NCBI RefSeq assembly: GCF_036245865.1
Contig: NZ_BTTW01000004.1
Span: 682,001 to 746,000 of the forward strand
Source of the DNA: Corallococcus caeni
GTDB lineage: Bacteria > Myxococcota > Myxococcia > Myxococcales > Myxococcaceae
Length of the DNA: 64,000 nt
Direction: 5' to 3'
Position numbers and translations under genes: made by a program. Under the pieces are notes generated by a model that made no database searches, was not told where the DNA came from, and saw only the letters and a program-made list of their open reading frames with translations. Below, piece after piece: positions 55,099 through 64,000 of the stretch. Every line of letters begins with the position of its first letter. The first letter of the stretch is position 1.

Positions 55099-56994
55099 GT
55101 GGCTCAGGAGAATGGAAGCGGTGGATCGCGTCCGGGTGGACGCGGTCCGAACGGGGGCGCGCCGGGCCAGGGGCCCCGTCGTGACGGACCGGGAGGCTTC
55201 GGCGGTCGTGGCGGTCCTGGCGGTCCTGGTGGCGGCCGGGGTGAAGGGCGCGGCCGGGGTGAAGGCCGTGGCCGTGATCGCGACGCGGGCCCGGTGGGGC
55301 CTGGCCAGCGCGTCATCGCCGAGCTGAGCGTCCTGGAAAAGGCGCTCTCCAAGAACGACTTCGCGGCGGAGAAGGGTCCGCTGGAGGCCATCGTCCGCTC
55401 GCTGCGGCCCATGAACCTCAAGTCGCTCGACGACCTGGATCTCAACACGCGTGGCCGTCTCATCACCACGCTCCTGCGCGTGCAGCGTCAGCCGAAGCCG
55501 GCCCTGCCGGAAGCGGGCGCGGAAGGCGCGGCGCCGGAAGCCGCCGCCTCCACGGAAGCCGCTCCCTCCGAGGCTCCGGCCGCGGAAGGCGCGGCCGAGG
55601 GTGCCACGCCGGCCGAAGGGGGCACGCCCGCCGAGGCGGCTCCCGCGGCTCCGGCCGTGGATCCCGCCAAGGAGAAGCACGCCGCCTGGGTGGACGTGAT
55701 GGCGCTGGTGGGCCGGGTCTGGCGGGCCGCGGGTGACGCGGACCGTTCCCAGGCGGCCTTCGCGCTGAGCGGCCGCGAGCCGTCGCCGGAGCCCGCGGCC
55801 CCGGCCCGCGAGGAGCGCGCCGAGCGTCCTCCGCGCGGTGACCGTCCGGAGCGTGGCGAGCGTCCGCCTCGCGGTGACCGTCCTCCGCGCGGCGAGCGTC
55901 CGGAGCGTGGCGCGGCGGGTGAGCGGCGCGAGCGTCCGCCCCGGGCCGAGCGCCCCGAGCGTGGCGAGCGTCCTGCCCGCGGTGAGCGCCCCGAGCGCGC
56001 GCCGATGCCGGAGCTGACGGGCGACTGGAAGGAGCAGGCGACCCAGCTGGAAGGCATGGGCCGCACGCGCGACGCCGCGCGCCTGCACGAGCGCAACAAC
56101 AACTTCGCGGACGCCACCCGCCTGTTCGAGGCAGGCGGTGACCTGAAGAGCGCGCTGCGCACGGCGCTGTCCGGCCAGGACAACGACGCGGCCCGCCGCC
56201 TCGTGGGCACGCTGCCCGCGGAGCAGATTGGCCCCACGCTGGAGAAGGCCGGCGCGTACGAGCTGCTCATGGAGCACTACGTCGCCAAGGCTGACTTCGA
56301 GAACGTCGCCCGCCTGTACGAGCGCGCGCGGCAGTTCGACCAGGCGGCCCTCGCGTACGAGCGCGCGAACAAGCTGACCCTGGCGCGCAAGGCGTACGAG
56401 CGCGCCCGGGACCTGGCCAGCGCCAACCGCATCCGGGGCATGGAGGTGAAGGCCCTGGTGGAGCGTGGCGACCGGCTGGGCGCGGCGACCCTGCTGGTGG
56501 CCGTGGGCCAGCGGCGCGAGGCGGTGGAGGTGCTGAGCCCCCTGCCTCCTCCGAAGGCGTTCCACTTCATGCAGCGGCTCACCCTGGAGGACGAGGCCAA
56601 GGAGCTCGCGCAGCGCGAGCTGGCCCGCGCCGAACAGGAGCAGAAGCCCGCCGGCCGCGCCCGGTGGCTGGAGCTGCTGGGTGACACGGCCGCCGCCGCG
56701 GAGACGTGGACGCAGGCGGGCCGCAAGGACAAGGCGCTGCCCCTCTACGAGAAGCTCGGTGGGGAGCACCTGCCCCGCGCCGCGCAGCTCGCGGAGGAGC
56801 TGCAGCAGCGTGACAAGGCCATCGCCCTGTACACGCAGCTCAACGACAGCGCGGGTGTGGAGCGTGCGAAGGCCCTCCCCGAGGCCCCCGCCACGCCTCC
56901 TCCCGGCAGCGCGCCGGACGCCGGTGACGACGCGGACTCCACGGCATCGTCGACGGAAAATGCTTCCTCGGCTGGCGAGCAAGAAAGCCAATAA
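55099..56994 (+). CDS. Uncharacterised Arg/Gly-rich repeat protein in gliding locus
   Basis: A 631-residue protein with no signal peptide, GTG start at 55099 after GGGAG. The N-terminal 65 residues are Gly/Arg-rich (GGRGGPGGPGGGRGEGRG). An Ala/Glu/Pro region follows, then about 240-305 is a string of ERPPRGDRPERGE-type heptads. The C-terminal half (310-610) is TPR/ARM-like helices (EQATQLEGMGRTRDAARLHE, DFENVARLYERARQFDQAAL). It lies 12 bases after gltH and before gltI, so it belongs to the operon, but I have no named homologue. The RG tracts resemble disordered RNA- or protein-binding segments. Role unknown; scaffold in the cytoplasm is a guess. Confidence 0.8.
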   Translation: MAQENGSGGSRPGGRGPNGGAPGQGPRRDGPGGFGGRGGPGGPGGGRGEGRGRGEGRGRDRDAGPVGPGQRVIAELSVLEKALSKNDFAAEKGPLEAIVRSLRPMNLKSLDDLDLNTRGRLITTLLRVQRQPKPALPEAGAEGAAPEAAASTEAAPSEAPAAEGAAEGATPAEGGTPAEAAPAAPAVDPAKEKHAAWVDVMALVGRVWRAAGDADRSQAAFALSGREPSPEPAAPAREERAERPPRGDRPERGERPPRGDRPPRGERPERGAAGERRERPPRAERPERGERPARGERPERAPMPELTGDWKEQATQLEGMGRTRDAARLHERNNNFADATRLFEAGGDLKSALRTALSGQDNDAARRLVGTLPAEQIGPTLEKAGAYELLMEHYVAKADFENVARLYERARQFDQAALAYERANKLTLARKAYERARDLASANRIRGMEVKALVERGDRLGAATLLVAVGQRREAVEVLSPLPPPKAFHFMQRLTLEDEAKELAQRELARAEQEQKPAGRARWLELLGDTAAAAETWTQAGRKDKALPLYEKLGGEHLPRAAQLAEELQQRDKAIALYTQLNDSAGVERAKALPEAPATPPPGSAPDAGDDADSTASSTENASSAGEQESQ

Positions 56995-57100
56995 TTCCCG
57001 CCGTTTGACAGGTTTTGCATGATTGCCCGGGGGCGCCCGTGGCCGGTACACTCCGGCCGCTGGCGCCCTCGTTTCATTCCCCCTTTGGCCAACGAGCATC

Positions 57101-60100
57101 ATGGAACAGCCTTCCGCCCCTGCGCGTCCCACGCTGCGTGTGACCGACGACCGCTCCTTCGTTGAAACCGAAGCGGCCCTGGAGAAGACGGGCCGTGTCG
57201 AGGAGCTGATCCGCCTGTACGAGGGGCGCTCGCGGGACGTTCCCACGGAAGAGGCGGCGCGCCTGCTGTGCCGCGCGGCGGAGCTGGCCCACGAGCGTCA
57301 GCGCAACGCGCCGCGCGCGGAGGACCTGCTCAAGCGCGCGCTGCTCGTCGCGAAGGACCCGATGCCCGCGCTGCGCGGTCTCAAGCGACTGCATGAGATC
57401 CGCCAGGACGCGTCGTCGCTGGTGGACGTGCTGGAGCGGCTGGGCGCCGCGACGCAGGGCGACGAGAGCGCGGCCCACTACCTGAAGGCCGCGGACCTCT
57501 ACGAGCAGAAGCTCTTCCGCCGCGATCGCGCGGTGCTGTGCCTGCAGCGCGCGGCGCGGGTGAAGCCGGACCGCGCGACGTTCCGGCGCGTGCGCCAGCT
57601 GCTCTTGTCCGAGGAGCGCTTCCAGCCGGCGTTCGAGGCGCTGCAGCGCGAGCGTGCCGCGCTGGGCGACGCGGGCATGGCGGAGGAGTACGCCGCGCTC
57701 GCGGAGCGGCTGGTGGACGACCCCACCGAGCACTCGCTGGCGCAGCAGGTGCTGGACGTGGCGCGGGAGCTGGATCCGCAGAACGCGCGCGCGGACAAGG
57801 CCGCCCGCGCGATGCAGCGCTTCGAGCAGGTGTGGCGCGACAAGGTGCGCATGCTGCGCGGCATGTCGCTGGAGGAGCGCGACCGCAAGAGCGCCGCGCG
57901 CCTGTCGCTGCTCGTGGCGAAGCTGTTCGCCTGGTACGACCCGGGCTCCGCCGCCAAGGTGAAGGAGGCGCTGGACCGCTGCTTCCTGCTGTGGCCGGGC
58001 ATGCCGGAGGCGCTCACGCTCATCGAGCGGATGGCGGGACGCGCGGGCGACTACGGGCCGGCGCTCGCGCAGCTGGAGGCGATGGCAGGCGAGGCGCGCG
58101 ACCGCACGGCGCAGGTGGACCTGTGGCTGCGCGTGGGCACGCTCAAGCTGGGCCGGATGAACGACGCGGCCGGTGCGCTGGCCGCCTTCGAGAAGGCCGT
58201 GGCGGCGGATGCGTCGCGCGCGGACGCGGCCAGCCTGGCCGCGGAGCTGATGCTGGGCCAGGAGCGCTACGCGGACGCGGTGGCCACGCTGGAGCGCTAC
58301 CTGGGCACGGTGAAGGACCGCGCACAGCAGGCCAGCCTGCGCCTGCGCCTGGCGGACCTGTGCATGCAGCAGCTGAAGGACGCGGACGCGGCGCGCGCGC
58401 ACCTGGAAGCTGCGCTGAAGCTGGAGCCCACCAACGCGCTCGCGGCCTTCCAGCTGTCGCGCCTGCTGGCGGAGGACGAGAAGCTGGATGAAGTGCTGCC
58501 GCTCCTGGAGCTGGCCATGCTCGCCCCGCGTCCTCGCGCGGAGCGCGTGGCGTTCTGTGAAGCGCTGGCGCTGATGTTCGAGGAGCAGGAGAACGCGCGC
58601 GGCGCCTTCGAGGTGCTGGCGCGCGCGCTGGAGCTGGAGCCGGGCCGGCCGCTGCTGCTCAACACGGTGGTGGAGCACGCGGAGAAGGCCAACGCGCAGC
58701 CGGCGCTGGCCCATGCGCTGTTGCGCGCGGCGCAGGGGGCGACGCCTCCGGCCGTGGCGGTGGCGCTGTGGCGGCACCTGGCGCAGCTGCTCCAGGGCCC
58801 GCTGGCGGACCCCGTGCGTGCGGAGGCGGCGTGGCGCGAAGTGCTCTCGCGCGTGCCGGGTGACTCCGTGGCGAGCGAGGCCGTGAAGTCGCTGCAGGCG
58901 GCCGCGGCGCTGGCGGATGACCCGAAGACGCGGTTGGAGACGGACATCGCGCGGCGCGAGGCGTCCGGTGCCTCGCCCGTGGAGCTGGAGCCGTTTGTGC
59001 GCCAGTGGGTGCAGCTGGCGCCCGAGGACACCCAGGCGGTGCAGCGGCTCCAGGCGCTGTGCGTGGCGCTGTCGAAGTTCGACGAGGCGGCGACGCTGGC
59101 GGGGAAGCTGGCGACGCTCTCCGAGACGCAGCTCGAGCGCAACGAGTGGACCGCGCGGCAGGCGAAGCTGTACGCGGAGCGGCTCAACCGTCAGGAGGAC
59201 GCGGCGGACCTGTTCCTCGCGCTGCTGGCGGAGAACGTGTCCACCGGCGTGGTGGTGGGCGGCCTGGAGCGGCTGGCGGCCGGAGGCGTGCGCACGGTCG
59301 CGCTGACGGAGGCCCTGGCGAACCACTACGGCCGCACGGGTGACCACCAGCGGCAGGTGGCGGCGCTCCAGCAGCAACTGGACTCCACGACGGACGCGGC
59401 CACGCGCAAGCGGCTCCTGACGGTGCTGGCCAGCATCCACGAGAAGCAGCTCGCGGACAGCCGCGCCGCCTTCGACACGCGGCTGCGCATGGTGCGCGAG
59501 GAGCCCAAGGACGAAGCGGGGCGCGCGGAGACGGCGCGGCTGGCGCGCGACCTGTCCGCGCACGCGGAGCTGGGCCGGGTGCTGCGCACGCTCGCCACGG
59601 AGTCCGAGGATCCCATCCTCGCCGTGCAGCTGCTCTCCGAGGCGTCGGTGCTGGCGGAGGAGGGCGGGATGGCGGCGGAGGCCATCACGGCGCTGGAGGC
59701 CGCGCTGGCGCGCTCGCCCGAGTCGCCGCAGGTGCTCCAGCGCCTCGTGCGGCTGTACGGGCGCGCGGGCCGCTCCGCGGACGCGGAGACGCTGCTTCGC
59801 AAGCGCATCCACGCCACGCGCGGGCCGGAGCGGTTGGAGCTGCTCCTGCGGCTCGTGGACCTGAACGTGGAGCTGGGCCGCCCGCAGCAAGCGGCCGAGG
59901 CGCTCCAGGCCGCCATCACGCACGGCGGCGAGGAGGGCCGGCACCTGCCGCGCCTCGCGGAGCTCTACGAGAAGGCCGGCATGCAGCGCGAGCTGGGGGA
60001 CACCCTGGCGCGGATGATCGGCCTGGCGGAGACGGCCGGTGACGCCGACCACGTGTCGCGGCTGAAGCTGCGCCGCGCGCAGCTGCTGCAGGGTTCGCAG

Positions 60101-63100
60101 GACGGCAGCGCGGAGGCGGTGCAGAGCTACGCGGACCTCTTGCGGCAGCGTCCGTCGGATCCGGACGCGCTCTCGGCGCTGGAGGCGATGCTGGCCTCGG
60201 GCCCGTCGCGCGAGGCGGCGGCGCGCGCGCTGATCCCCGCGTACGAGCGCACCAAGGAACACCGCAAGCTGGTGGCGACGCTGGACGTGCTCGCGGAAGT
60301 GGCTCGCGACGACGCCGGCCGGGTGCAGGCGCTGCGCCATGCGGCGCAGGTGCACCTGGCGCACCTGCGGCAGCCGGAGCTGGCGTTCGCGTCGCTCGCG
60401 CGGGCGATGCGTCTTGCTCCTGCGGACGGGGGCCTCCGGGCCGCCGCGCGTCAGGCGGCGGAGGACGCGGACTCGCTCGACAGCTTCGCGGAGATCCTCT
60501 CCGAGCTGACGGAAGAGGGAGACGTGGGCCCCGCGCGCGCGGCGCTGCTGCGCGAGCTGGCGGAGGTGCAGGAGAAGAAGCTCGACGACCGGCCCGGCGC
60601 GGTGAAGGCGCTGCGCGCGCTGCTGGAGCTGGAGCCGGGCAACATCGACAGCCTGCGGGCGCTGCAGCGGCTGCACCGCGCGGGCGAGGAGTGGGCGGCG
60701 CTGGCGGAGGTGCTGGAGAAGCTGGCGGCGGCCATCCAGGAGCCGGCGGATCAGCTCGTGTGCCTGCGCGAGGCCGCGCTGCTGCACGAGGCGAAGCTCA
60801 CCGACAAGGAGAGCGCGGCGTCCGCGTGGCGCGCCATCGCGGAGCGCGACCCGGCGCAGCGCGAGGCCGCCACCGCGCTGGACCGCCTCTACACGGACCT
60901 CAACCGTCCCAAGGACCTGGCGTGGACGCTCGCGCTGCGGCGCAACCAGGAGGGCCAGAGCCCGCAGGGGCGTGAGGTGTCCTTCCGCCTGGCGGAGCTG
61001 CTGCGCACGGTGCTGGACGACGCCAACGCGGCGCTCGGCCTCTACAAGCGCATCCTCACCGAGGACCCCGGCCACCCCGGCGCGAGGGCCGCGCTGGAGG
61101 CCTGGGTGAAGGCGGCGGTGCCCACGAGCGGCGCGGCGCTGGAGGTGCTGGACAAGGTGCTCGCGCAGGTGGGCGACCATGCCCGCCGCGTGGCGCTGCG
61201 CGAGACGCGGATGGAGTCCGCGCTCACGGTGGAGAAGATCATCCTCGCCGGGGAAATCCGCCGCATCTACGAGCGCGACATGCAGCAGCCGTCGCTCGCG
61301 TTCATGGCGGCGGTGAAGGCCTTCGCCAACGACCTGGACCGTGAAGGCGTGCGCCCGGACCTGGAGCGGCTGGCGCGCGAGACGGGCAGCCACGAGGTGC
61401 TGGCGGAGATCTACGAGAGCGCCGCCGTGGACCTCACCACCGGCGACCCGGTGATGCTGGACCTGCTGCGCCGCGCGGCGGAGCTGCGTGAAGGGCTGGA
61501 TCAGCCGGAAGAGGCCACGCGCCTCTGGAAGAACCTGCTGGCGGACGCGCCGCAGGACCGTCAGGCGCTGGAGGCCCTGTCCCGGCTCTACGAGAAGGGC
61601 CAGAACGCCAAGAGCCTGTCGGAGGTCTACGCCCGCCAGGCGCAGCTCGCCACCGACCCGGAGACGCGGCTGGGGCTGCTGCTCAAGGCCGGCGAGGCCT
61701 ACGCGAGCGCGGGCGAGGACGCGAAGGCCATCGAGGTGCTGCGCTCCGCGCTGGCGCTCCGCAAGGTGCCGGAAGGGCTGCTCGCGCTCGACAAGCTGTA
61801 CGCCAAGACGCGCCACTTCGTGGAGCAGGCGGACGTGCTGGATCAGCTCGCGGAGCTGGCGCCGGACGAGCCCGGGCGCCGCGCGTACCTGCTGCGCCGC
61901 GCGCAGTTGCTGGAGAAGGAGGTCGGGCCCACGGAGGCGCTGCCGGTGTACCGCCGGCTGCTGGAGCTGTCGCCGGGCGACGGCCAGGTGGTGGCGGGCC
62001 TGGAGCGCCTGCTCGCGCACGACGGGCCCCGCCTGGAGGCGGCGCGCCTGTTGGAGCCCGTCTACCGCGGCCTCAACGACACGCGGAAGCTGGTGGACGT
62101 GCTGGAGGTGCTGTTGCCGGGCGTTCCGCCGGAGCAGCGCCTGGAGCGGCTGCAGGAGATCGCCGTCCTGCGCGAGGGCCTGGGCCAGACGTCGCTGGCC
62201 TTCGTCGCGCGCCTGCGCGCGTTCAACGAGCTGCCCGCGGAAGCCGGCGTGCGCGACGAGCTGGAGCGGCTCGCGGCGGACTCGGGCTCCTTCGAGGAAG
62301 TGGCGGCGGCCTACGAGGACCAGCTGGAGCGCGACCCCGCGGAGCCCCTGGCGGGCGACCTGTGGCGGCGCCTGGCGGCCATCTACGACAACCGCCTGAA
62401 GCGCTACGACCTGGCGGTGCGCGCGCTGGAGCAGGTGAGCCGGCGCGACCCGATGAACAAGCCGGTGCTGGAGGCCATCGCCCGCGTGCACCGCCGCACG
62501 GGCGCGCACCGGGAGCTGGCGCTCGTCATGCGCCGGCAGGTGGCCGCGGAGGCGAATCCGGCCTCGCAGATCAACCTCCTCTTCGAGCTGGCGCACCTGG
62601 CCGAGGAGACGCTCGCGGACAAGTCGCTGGCGGCGCAGGCGTACCGCGAGGTGCTGGAGCGCCGGCCGGAGAACGCCAACGCGCTGAAGCTCCTGGGCCG
62701 CGTGCTCGCGGACATGGAGCGCTGGGCGGAGCTCGCGCAGCACGTCGAGCGTGAGATCCAGATGGCGGACGCGCGCGACGCGCAGGAAGAGGCGTCCGAC
62801 CTGCGCGTGCGCCTGGGCCGGCTGAAGGTGTCGCGCCTGGATGATCCGCGCGGCGCGCTGGAGCTGTACAAGCTGGTGCTCGCGCGGCGCGCAGGCCACC
62901 CGGGCGCGGTGGGCGCGCTGGAGGAGCTGGCGCGTTCGGAGAGCCCGCTGCGTGGCGCGGCGGCGAGCGCCCTGGAGCCCATCTTCGCGTCGGTGGGCAA
63001 CCACCTGAAGCAGGTGGAGATGCTGGAGTCGCGCGCCTCCGCGGAGGCCGTGCCGCAGGAGCGGGCCGCGCTCTTGCGCCGCATCGCGGAGATCTACGCC

Positions 63101-64000
63101 AGCTCGCTGGAGAACGCGGAGATGGCGTTCCTCACCGCCACGCGCGCGCTGCGCGAGCTGCCAGAGGACCCTCGCTCGCTGGAGCTGTGCGTCGCGCTGG
63201 TGGACAAGGCGGAGGCGCCGGAGGAGCTGTGCTCGGTGCTGGCGGAGGTGGCCCCCAAGGCCAGCGACGCGGCCAGGGCGGAGCTGTACCGCGCGCTCGC
63301 CCGGATGCAGGTGGACCTGGGGGAGCCGGCCGAGGCGCTCCAGTCGTGGAAGCGCGTGCTGGAGCTCAAGCCCACGGACAACGAGGCGCTGGATGGCACC
63401 GCGCGGCTCGTCGCCTCGCAGGGCCGTCCCACGGAGCTGCTGGAGGTGCTGCGCCGTCAGCTCGCGCTGTCGGAGGAGCCGGCGCGTCGCGCGGCGGTGC
63501 TCCACCAGATTGGCGTGCTGCAGGAGGAGCAGCTCAAGGACCCACTGGGCGCGCTGGCCACGTTCCGGCGGCTCCTGGAGCTGCAGCCAGACGACGCGGT
63601 CGCGCTCGCGCGGATGGATGCGCTCTGCCAGAAGCAGGAGCGCTGGCCGGAGCTCGCGGACGTCCTCGCGCGGCGCATCGCGCTGATGCCGCCGGAGGAG
63701 GGGCTGGAGCTGAAGTTCCGCCTCGCGACGGTGCGCGAGTCCAAGCTGCTGGACAAGGCGGGCGCGCTGTCGCTGTACGGCGAGGTGCTGTCCGTGCAGC
63801 CCAACCACCCGGGCGCGGTGGGCCGCATGGAAGCCATCGTGGCGCGCGAGCCGCAGAACCTGCTCGCGGTGGAGACGCTGCTGCGCGCCTTCCGCGGGAG
63901 CGGTGACGTCGCTCGGCTGGCGCAGGTGATCGAGACCCGCGTGGGCGTGTCGCCGGACGCCGTCGAGCGCAAGCAACTGCTTGGCGAGCTGGCCACGCTG
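57101..64000 (+). CDS. gltI: Giant TPR gliding protein GltI (AgmK), 3' end beyond window
   Basis: Frame open from ATG 57101 to the window end (2,300 codons, no stop), so it is truncated. There is no signal peptide at [15 protein letters not shown], so it is cytoplasmic. The sequence is continuous TPR/HEAT-like helical repeats of about 34 and longer units, rich in Ala, Leu, Arg, Glu (for example [40 protein letters not shown]). Size and position after the locus match AgmK/GltI, a cytoplasmic scaffold of several thousand residues. It starts 106 bases after the preceding stop; GltJ would be expected further right. Long open frames on the opposite strand are composition artefacts. Confidence 0.88.
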   Translation, partial: MEQPSAPARPTLRVTDDRSFVETEAALEKTGRVEELIRLYEGRSRDVPTEEAARLLCRAAELAHERQRNAPRAEDLLKRALLVAKDPMPALRGLKRLHEIRQDASSLVDVLERLGAATQGDESAAHYLKAADLYEQKLFRRDRAVLCLQRAARVKPDRATFRRVRQLLLSEERFQPAFEALQRERAALGDAGMAEEYAALAERLVDDPTEHSLAQQVLDVARELDPQNARADKAARAMQRFEQVWRDKVRMLRGMSLEERDRKSAARLSLLVAKLFAWYDPGSAAKVKEALDRCFLLWPGMPEALTLIERMAGRAGDYGPALAQLEAMAGEARDRTAQVDLWLRVGTLKLGRMNDAAGALAAFEKAVAADASRADAASLAAELMLGQERYADAVATLERYLGTVKDRAQQASLRLRLADLCMQQLKDADAARAHLEAALKLEPTNALAAFQLSRLLAEDEKLDEVLPLLELAMLAPRPRAERVAFCEALALMFEEQENARGAFEVLARALELEPGRPLLLNTVVEHAEKANAQPALAHALLRAAQGATPPAVAVALWRHLAQLLQGPLADPVRAEAAWREVLSRVPGDSVASEAVKSLQAAAALADDPKTRLETDIARREASGASPVELEPFVRQWVQLAPEDTQAVQRLQALCVALSKFDEAATLAGKLATLSETQLERNEWTARQAKLYAERLNRQEDAADLFLALLAENVSTGVVVGGLERLAAGGVRTVALTEALANHYGRTGDHQRQVAALQQQLDSTTDAATRKRLLTVLASIHEKQLADSRAAFDTRLRMVREEPKDEAGRAETARLARDLSAHAELGRVLRTLATESEDPILAVQLLSEASVLAEEGGMAAEAITALEAALARSPESPQVLQRLVRLYGRAGRSADAETLLRKRIHATRGPERLELLLRLVDLNVELGRPQQAAEALQAAITHGGEEGRHLPRLAELYEKAGMQRELGDTLARMIGLAETAGDADHVSRLKLRRAQLLQGSQDGSAEAVQSYADLLRQRPSDPDALSALEAMLASGPSREAAARALIPAYERTKEHRKLVATLDVLAEVARDDAGRVQALRHAAQVHLAHLRQPELAFASLARAMRLAPADGGLRAAARQAAEDADSLDSFAEILSELTEEGDVGPARAALLRELAEVQEKKLDDRPGAVKALRALLELEPGNIDSLRALQRLHRAGEEWAALAEVLEKLAAAIQEPADQLVCLREAALLHEAKLTDKESAASAWRAIAERDPAQREAATALDRLYTDLNRPKDLAWTLALRRNQEGQSPQGREVSFRLAELLRTVLDDANAALGLYKRILTEDPGHPGARAALEAWVKAAVPTSGAALEVLDKVLAQVGDHARRVALRETRMESALTVEKIILAGEIRRIYERDMQQPSLAFMAAVKAFANDLDREGVRPDLERLARETGSHEVLAEIYESAAVDLTTGDPVMLDLLRRAAELREGLDQPEEATRLWKNLLADAPQDRQALEALSRLYEKGQNAKSLSEVYARQAQLATDPETRLGLLLKAGEAYASAGEDAKAIEVLRSALALRKVPEGLLALDKLYAKTRHFVEQADVLDQLAELAPDEPGRRAYLLRRAQLLEKEVGPTEALPVYRRLLELSPGDGQVVAGLERLLAHDGPRLEAARLLEPVYRGLNDTRKLVDVLEVLLPGVPPEQRLERLQEIAVLREGLGQTSLAFVARLRAFNELPAEAGVRDELERLAADSGSFEEVAAAYEDQLERDPAEPLAGDLWRRLAAIYDNRLKRYDLAVRALEQVSRRDPMNKPVLEAIARVHRRTGAHRELALVMRRQVAAEANPASQINLLFELAHLAEETLADKSLAAQAYREVLERRPENANALKLLGRVLADMERWAELAQHVEREIQMADARDAQEEASDLRVRLGRLKVSRLDDPRGALELYKLVLARRAGHPGAVGALEELARSESPLRGAAASALEPIFASVGNHLKQVEMLESRASAEAVPQERAALLRRIAEIYASSLENAEMAFLTATRALRELPEDPRSLELCVALVDKAEAPEELCSVLAEVAPKASDAARAELYRALARMQVDLGEPAEALQSWKRVLELKPTDNEALDGTARLVASQGRPTELLEVLRRQLALSEEPARRAAVLHQIGVLQEEQLKDPLGALATFRRLLELQPDDAVALARMDALCQKQERWPELADVLARRIALMPPEEGLELKFRLATVRESKLLDKAGALSLYGEVLSVQPNHPGAVGRMEAIVAREPQNLLAVETLLRAFRGSGDVARLAQVIETRVGVSPDAVERKQLLGELATL

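Noticed and set aside
57005-57010. Perfect TTGACA upstream of gltI
   Set aside because: No acceptable -10 box at 16-18 bases spacing; the sequence there is GC-rich, so I do not call a promoter.
57074-63976. Very long open frame on the minus strand opposite gltI
   Set aside because: It mirrors the gltI reading frame, which has TPR character, no stop and proper start. The minus product is Arg/Leu/Gln-rich without domains, a known result of GC-rich codon use.

Overview
The window is high-GC (about 70 percent) bacterial DNA from a myxobacterium, most likely a Myxococcus- or Corallococcus-like member of the Myxococcaceae. The evidence is the right-hand 17 kb, which carries the adventurous-gliding genes gltD, gltE, gltF, gltG, gltH and the 5' 2,300 codons of the giant gltI in the order I know for the G2 locus of Myxococcus xanthus. 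Other support is the wealth of D/G-rich surface lipoproteins, TPR proteins, an FHA-AAA+ regulator, caspase-like proteins and ECF sigma factors. Gene density is high and I see no insertion sequence, prophage, CRISPR array or attachment site. It reads as core chromosome.

Layout. 1-4.5 kb: a secreted hypothetical protein cut by the window edge, tRNA-Gly(CCC) with a strong terminator, a lipoprotein with four PPC-like domains, a secreted glycan-binding-type protein and a zinc-ribbon protein. 4.6-8.1 kb: prfA-prmC-murA (leftward), with a 39-residue, very basic small protein divergent from prfA. 8.2-12.5 kb: a CapA-family lipoprotein, a TPR protein, a CNNM/CBS membrane protein and a secreted hypothetical protein. 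12.7-16.3 kb: smc. 16.4-20 kb: a cysteine-containing lipoprotein, an FHA-AAA+-Fis regulator that lacks the GAFTGA loop, a small helical protein and a glutaredoxin. 20.2-24.7 kb: groES-groEL with a sigma-70 promoter and CIRCE, a second CIRCE facing a pair of unknown proteins, a Nudix hydrolase, and rpoZ. 25-29.5 kb: an NmrA-like protein (with a possible leader peptide), DoxX, phosphoglucomutase and an AmpG-like MFS permease.

29.5-34.5 kb is the most striking accessory module: five leftward genes encoding lipoprotein, ECF sigma factor, zinc-finger anti-sigma factor with a periplasmic DUF4384-like domain, a secreted caspase fused to a probable outer-membrane barrel, and a second lipoprotein paralogous to the first. 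The central joints are 4-base ATGA overlaps. 34.7-36.3 kb: an overlapping nucleotidyltransferase/metallophosphoesterase pair. 36.3-40.9 kb: a GldA-GldF-GldG-DUF4340 ABC transporter operon. 40.9-46.5 kb: aspartate kinase, a lipoprotein joining a dimethylformamidase-type domain to NHL repeats, and a DnaC-like ATPase with an unknown partner. 46.8-64 kb: the gliding-motility locus, from a candidate promoter at 46714-46743 into the truncated gltI.

The Glt proteins form a trans-envelope machine: GltI and the FHA end of GltG in the cytoplasm, GltG spanning the inner membrane with a TonB-like periplasmic end, GltD and GltF periplasmic, and GltE and GltH at the outer membrane. The locus also contains an uncharacterised Arg/Gly-rich protein (55099-56994) and strong RNA hairpins between gltE/gltF and gltG/gltH. 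Together these suggest control of expression and stoichiometry inside the operon. Many leftward and rightward long open frames opposite the real genes are GC-rich shadows and are omitted.
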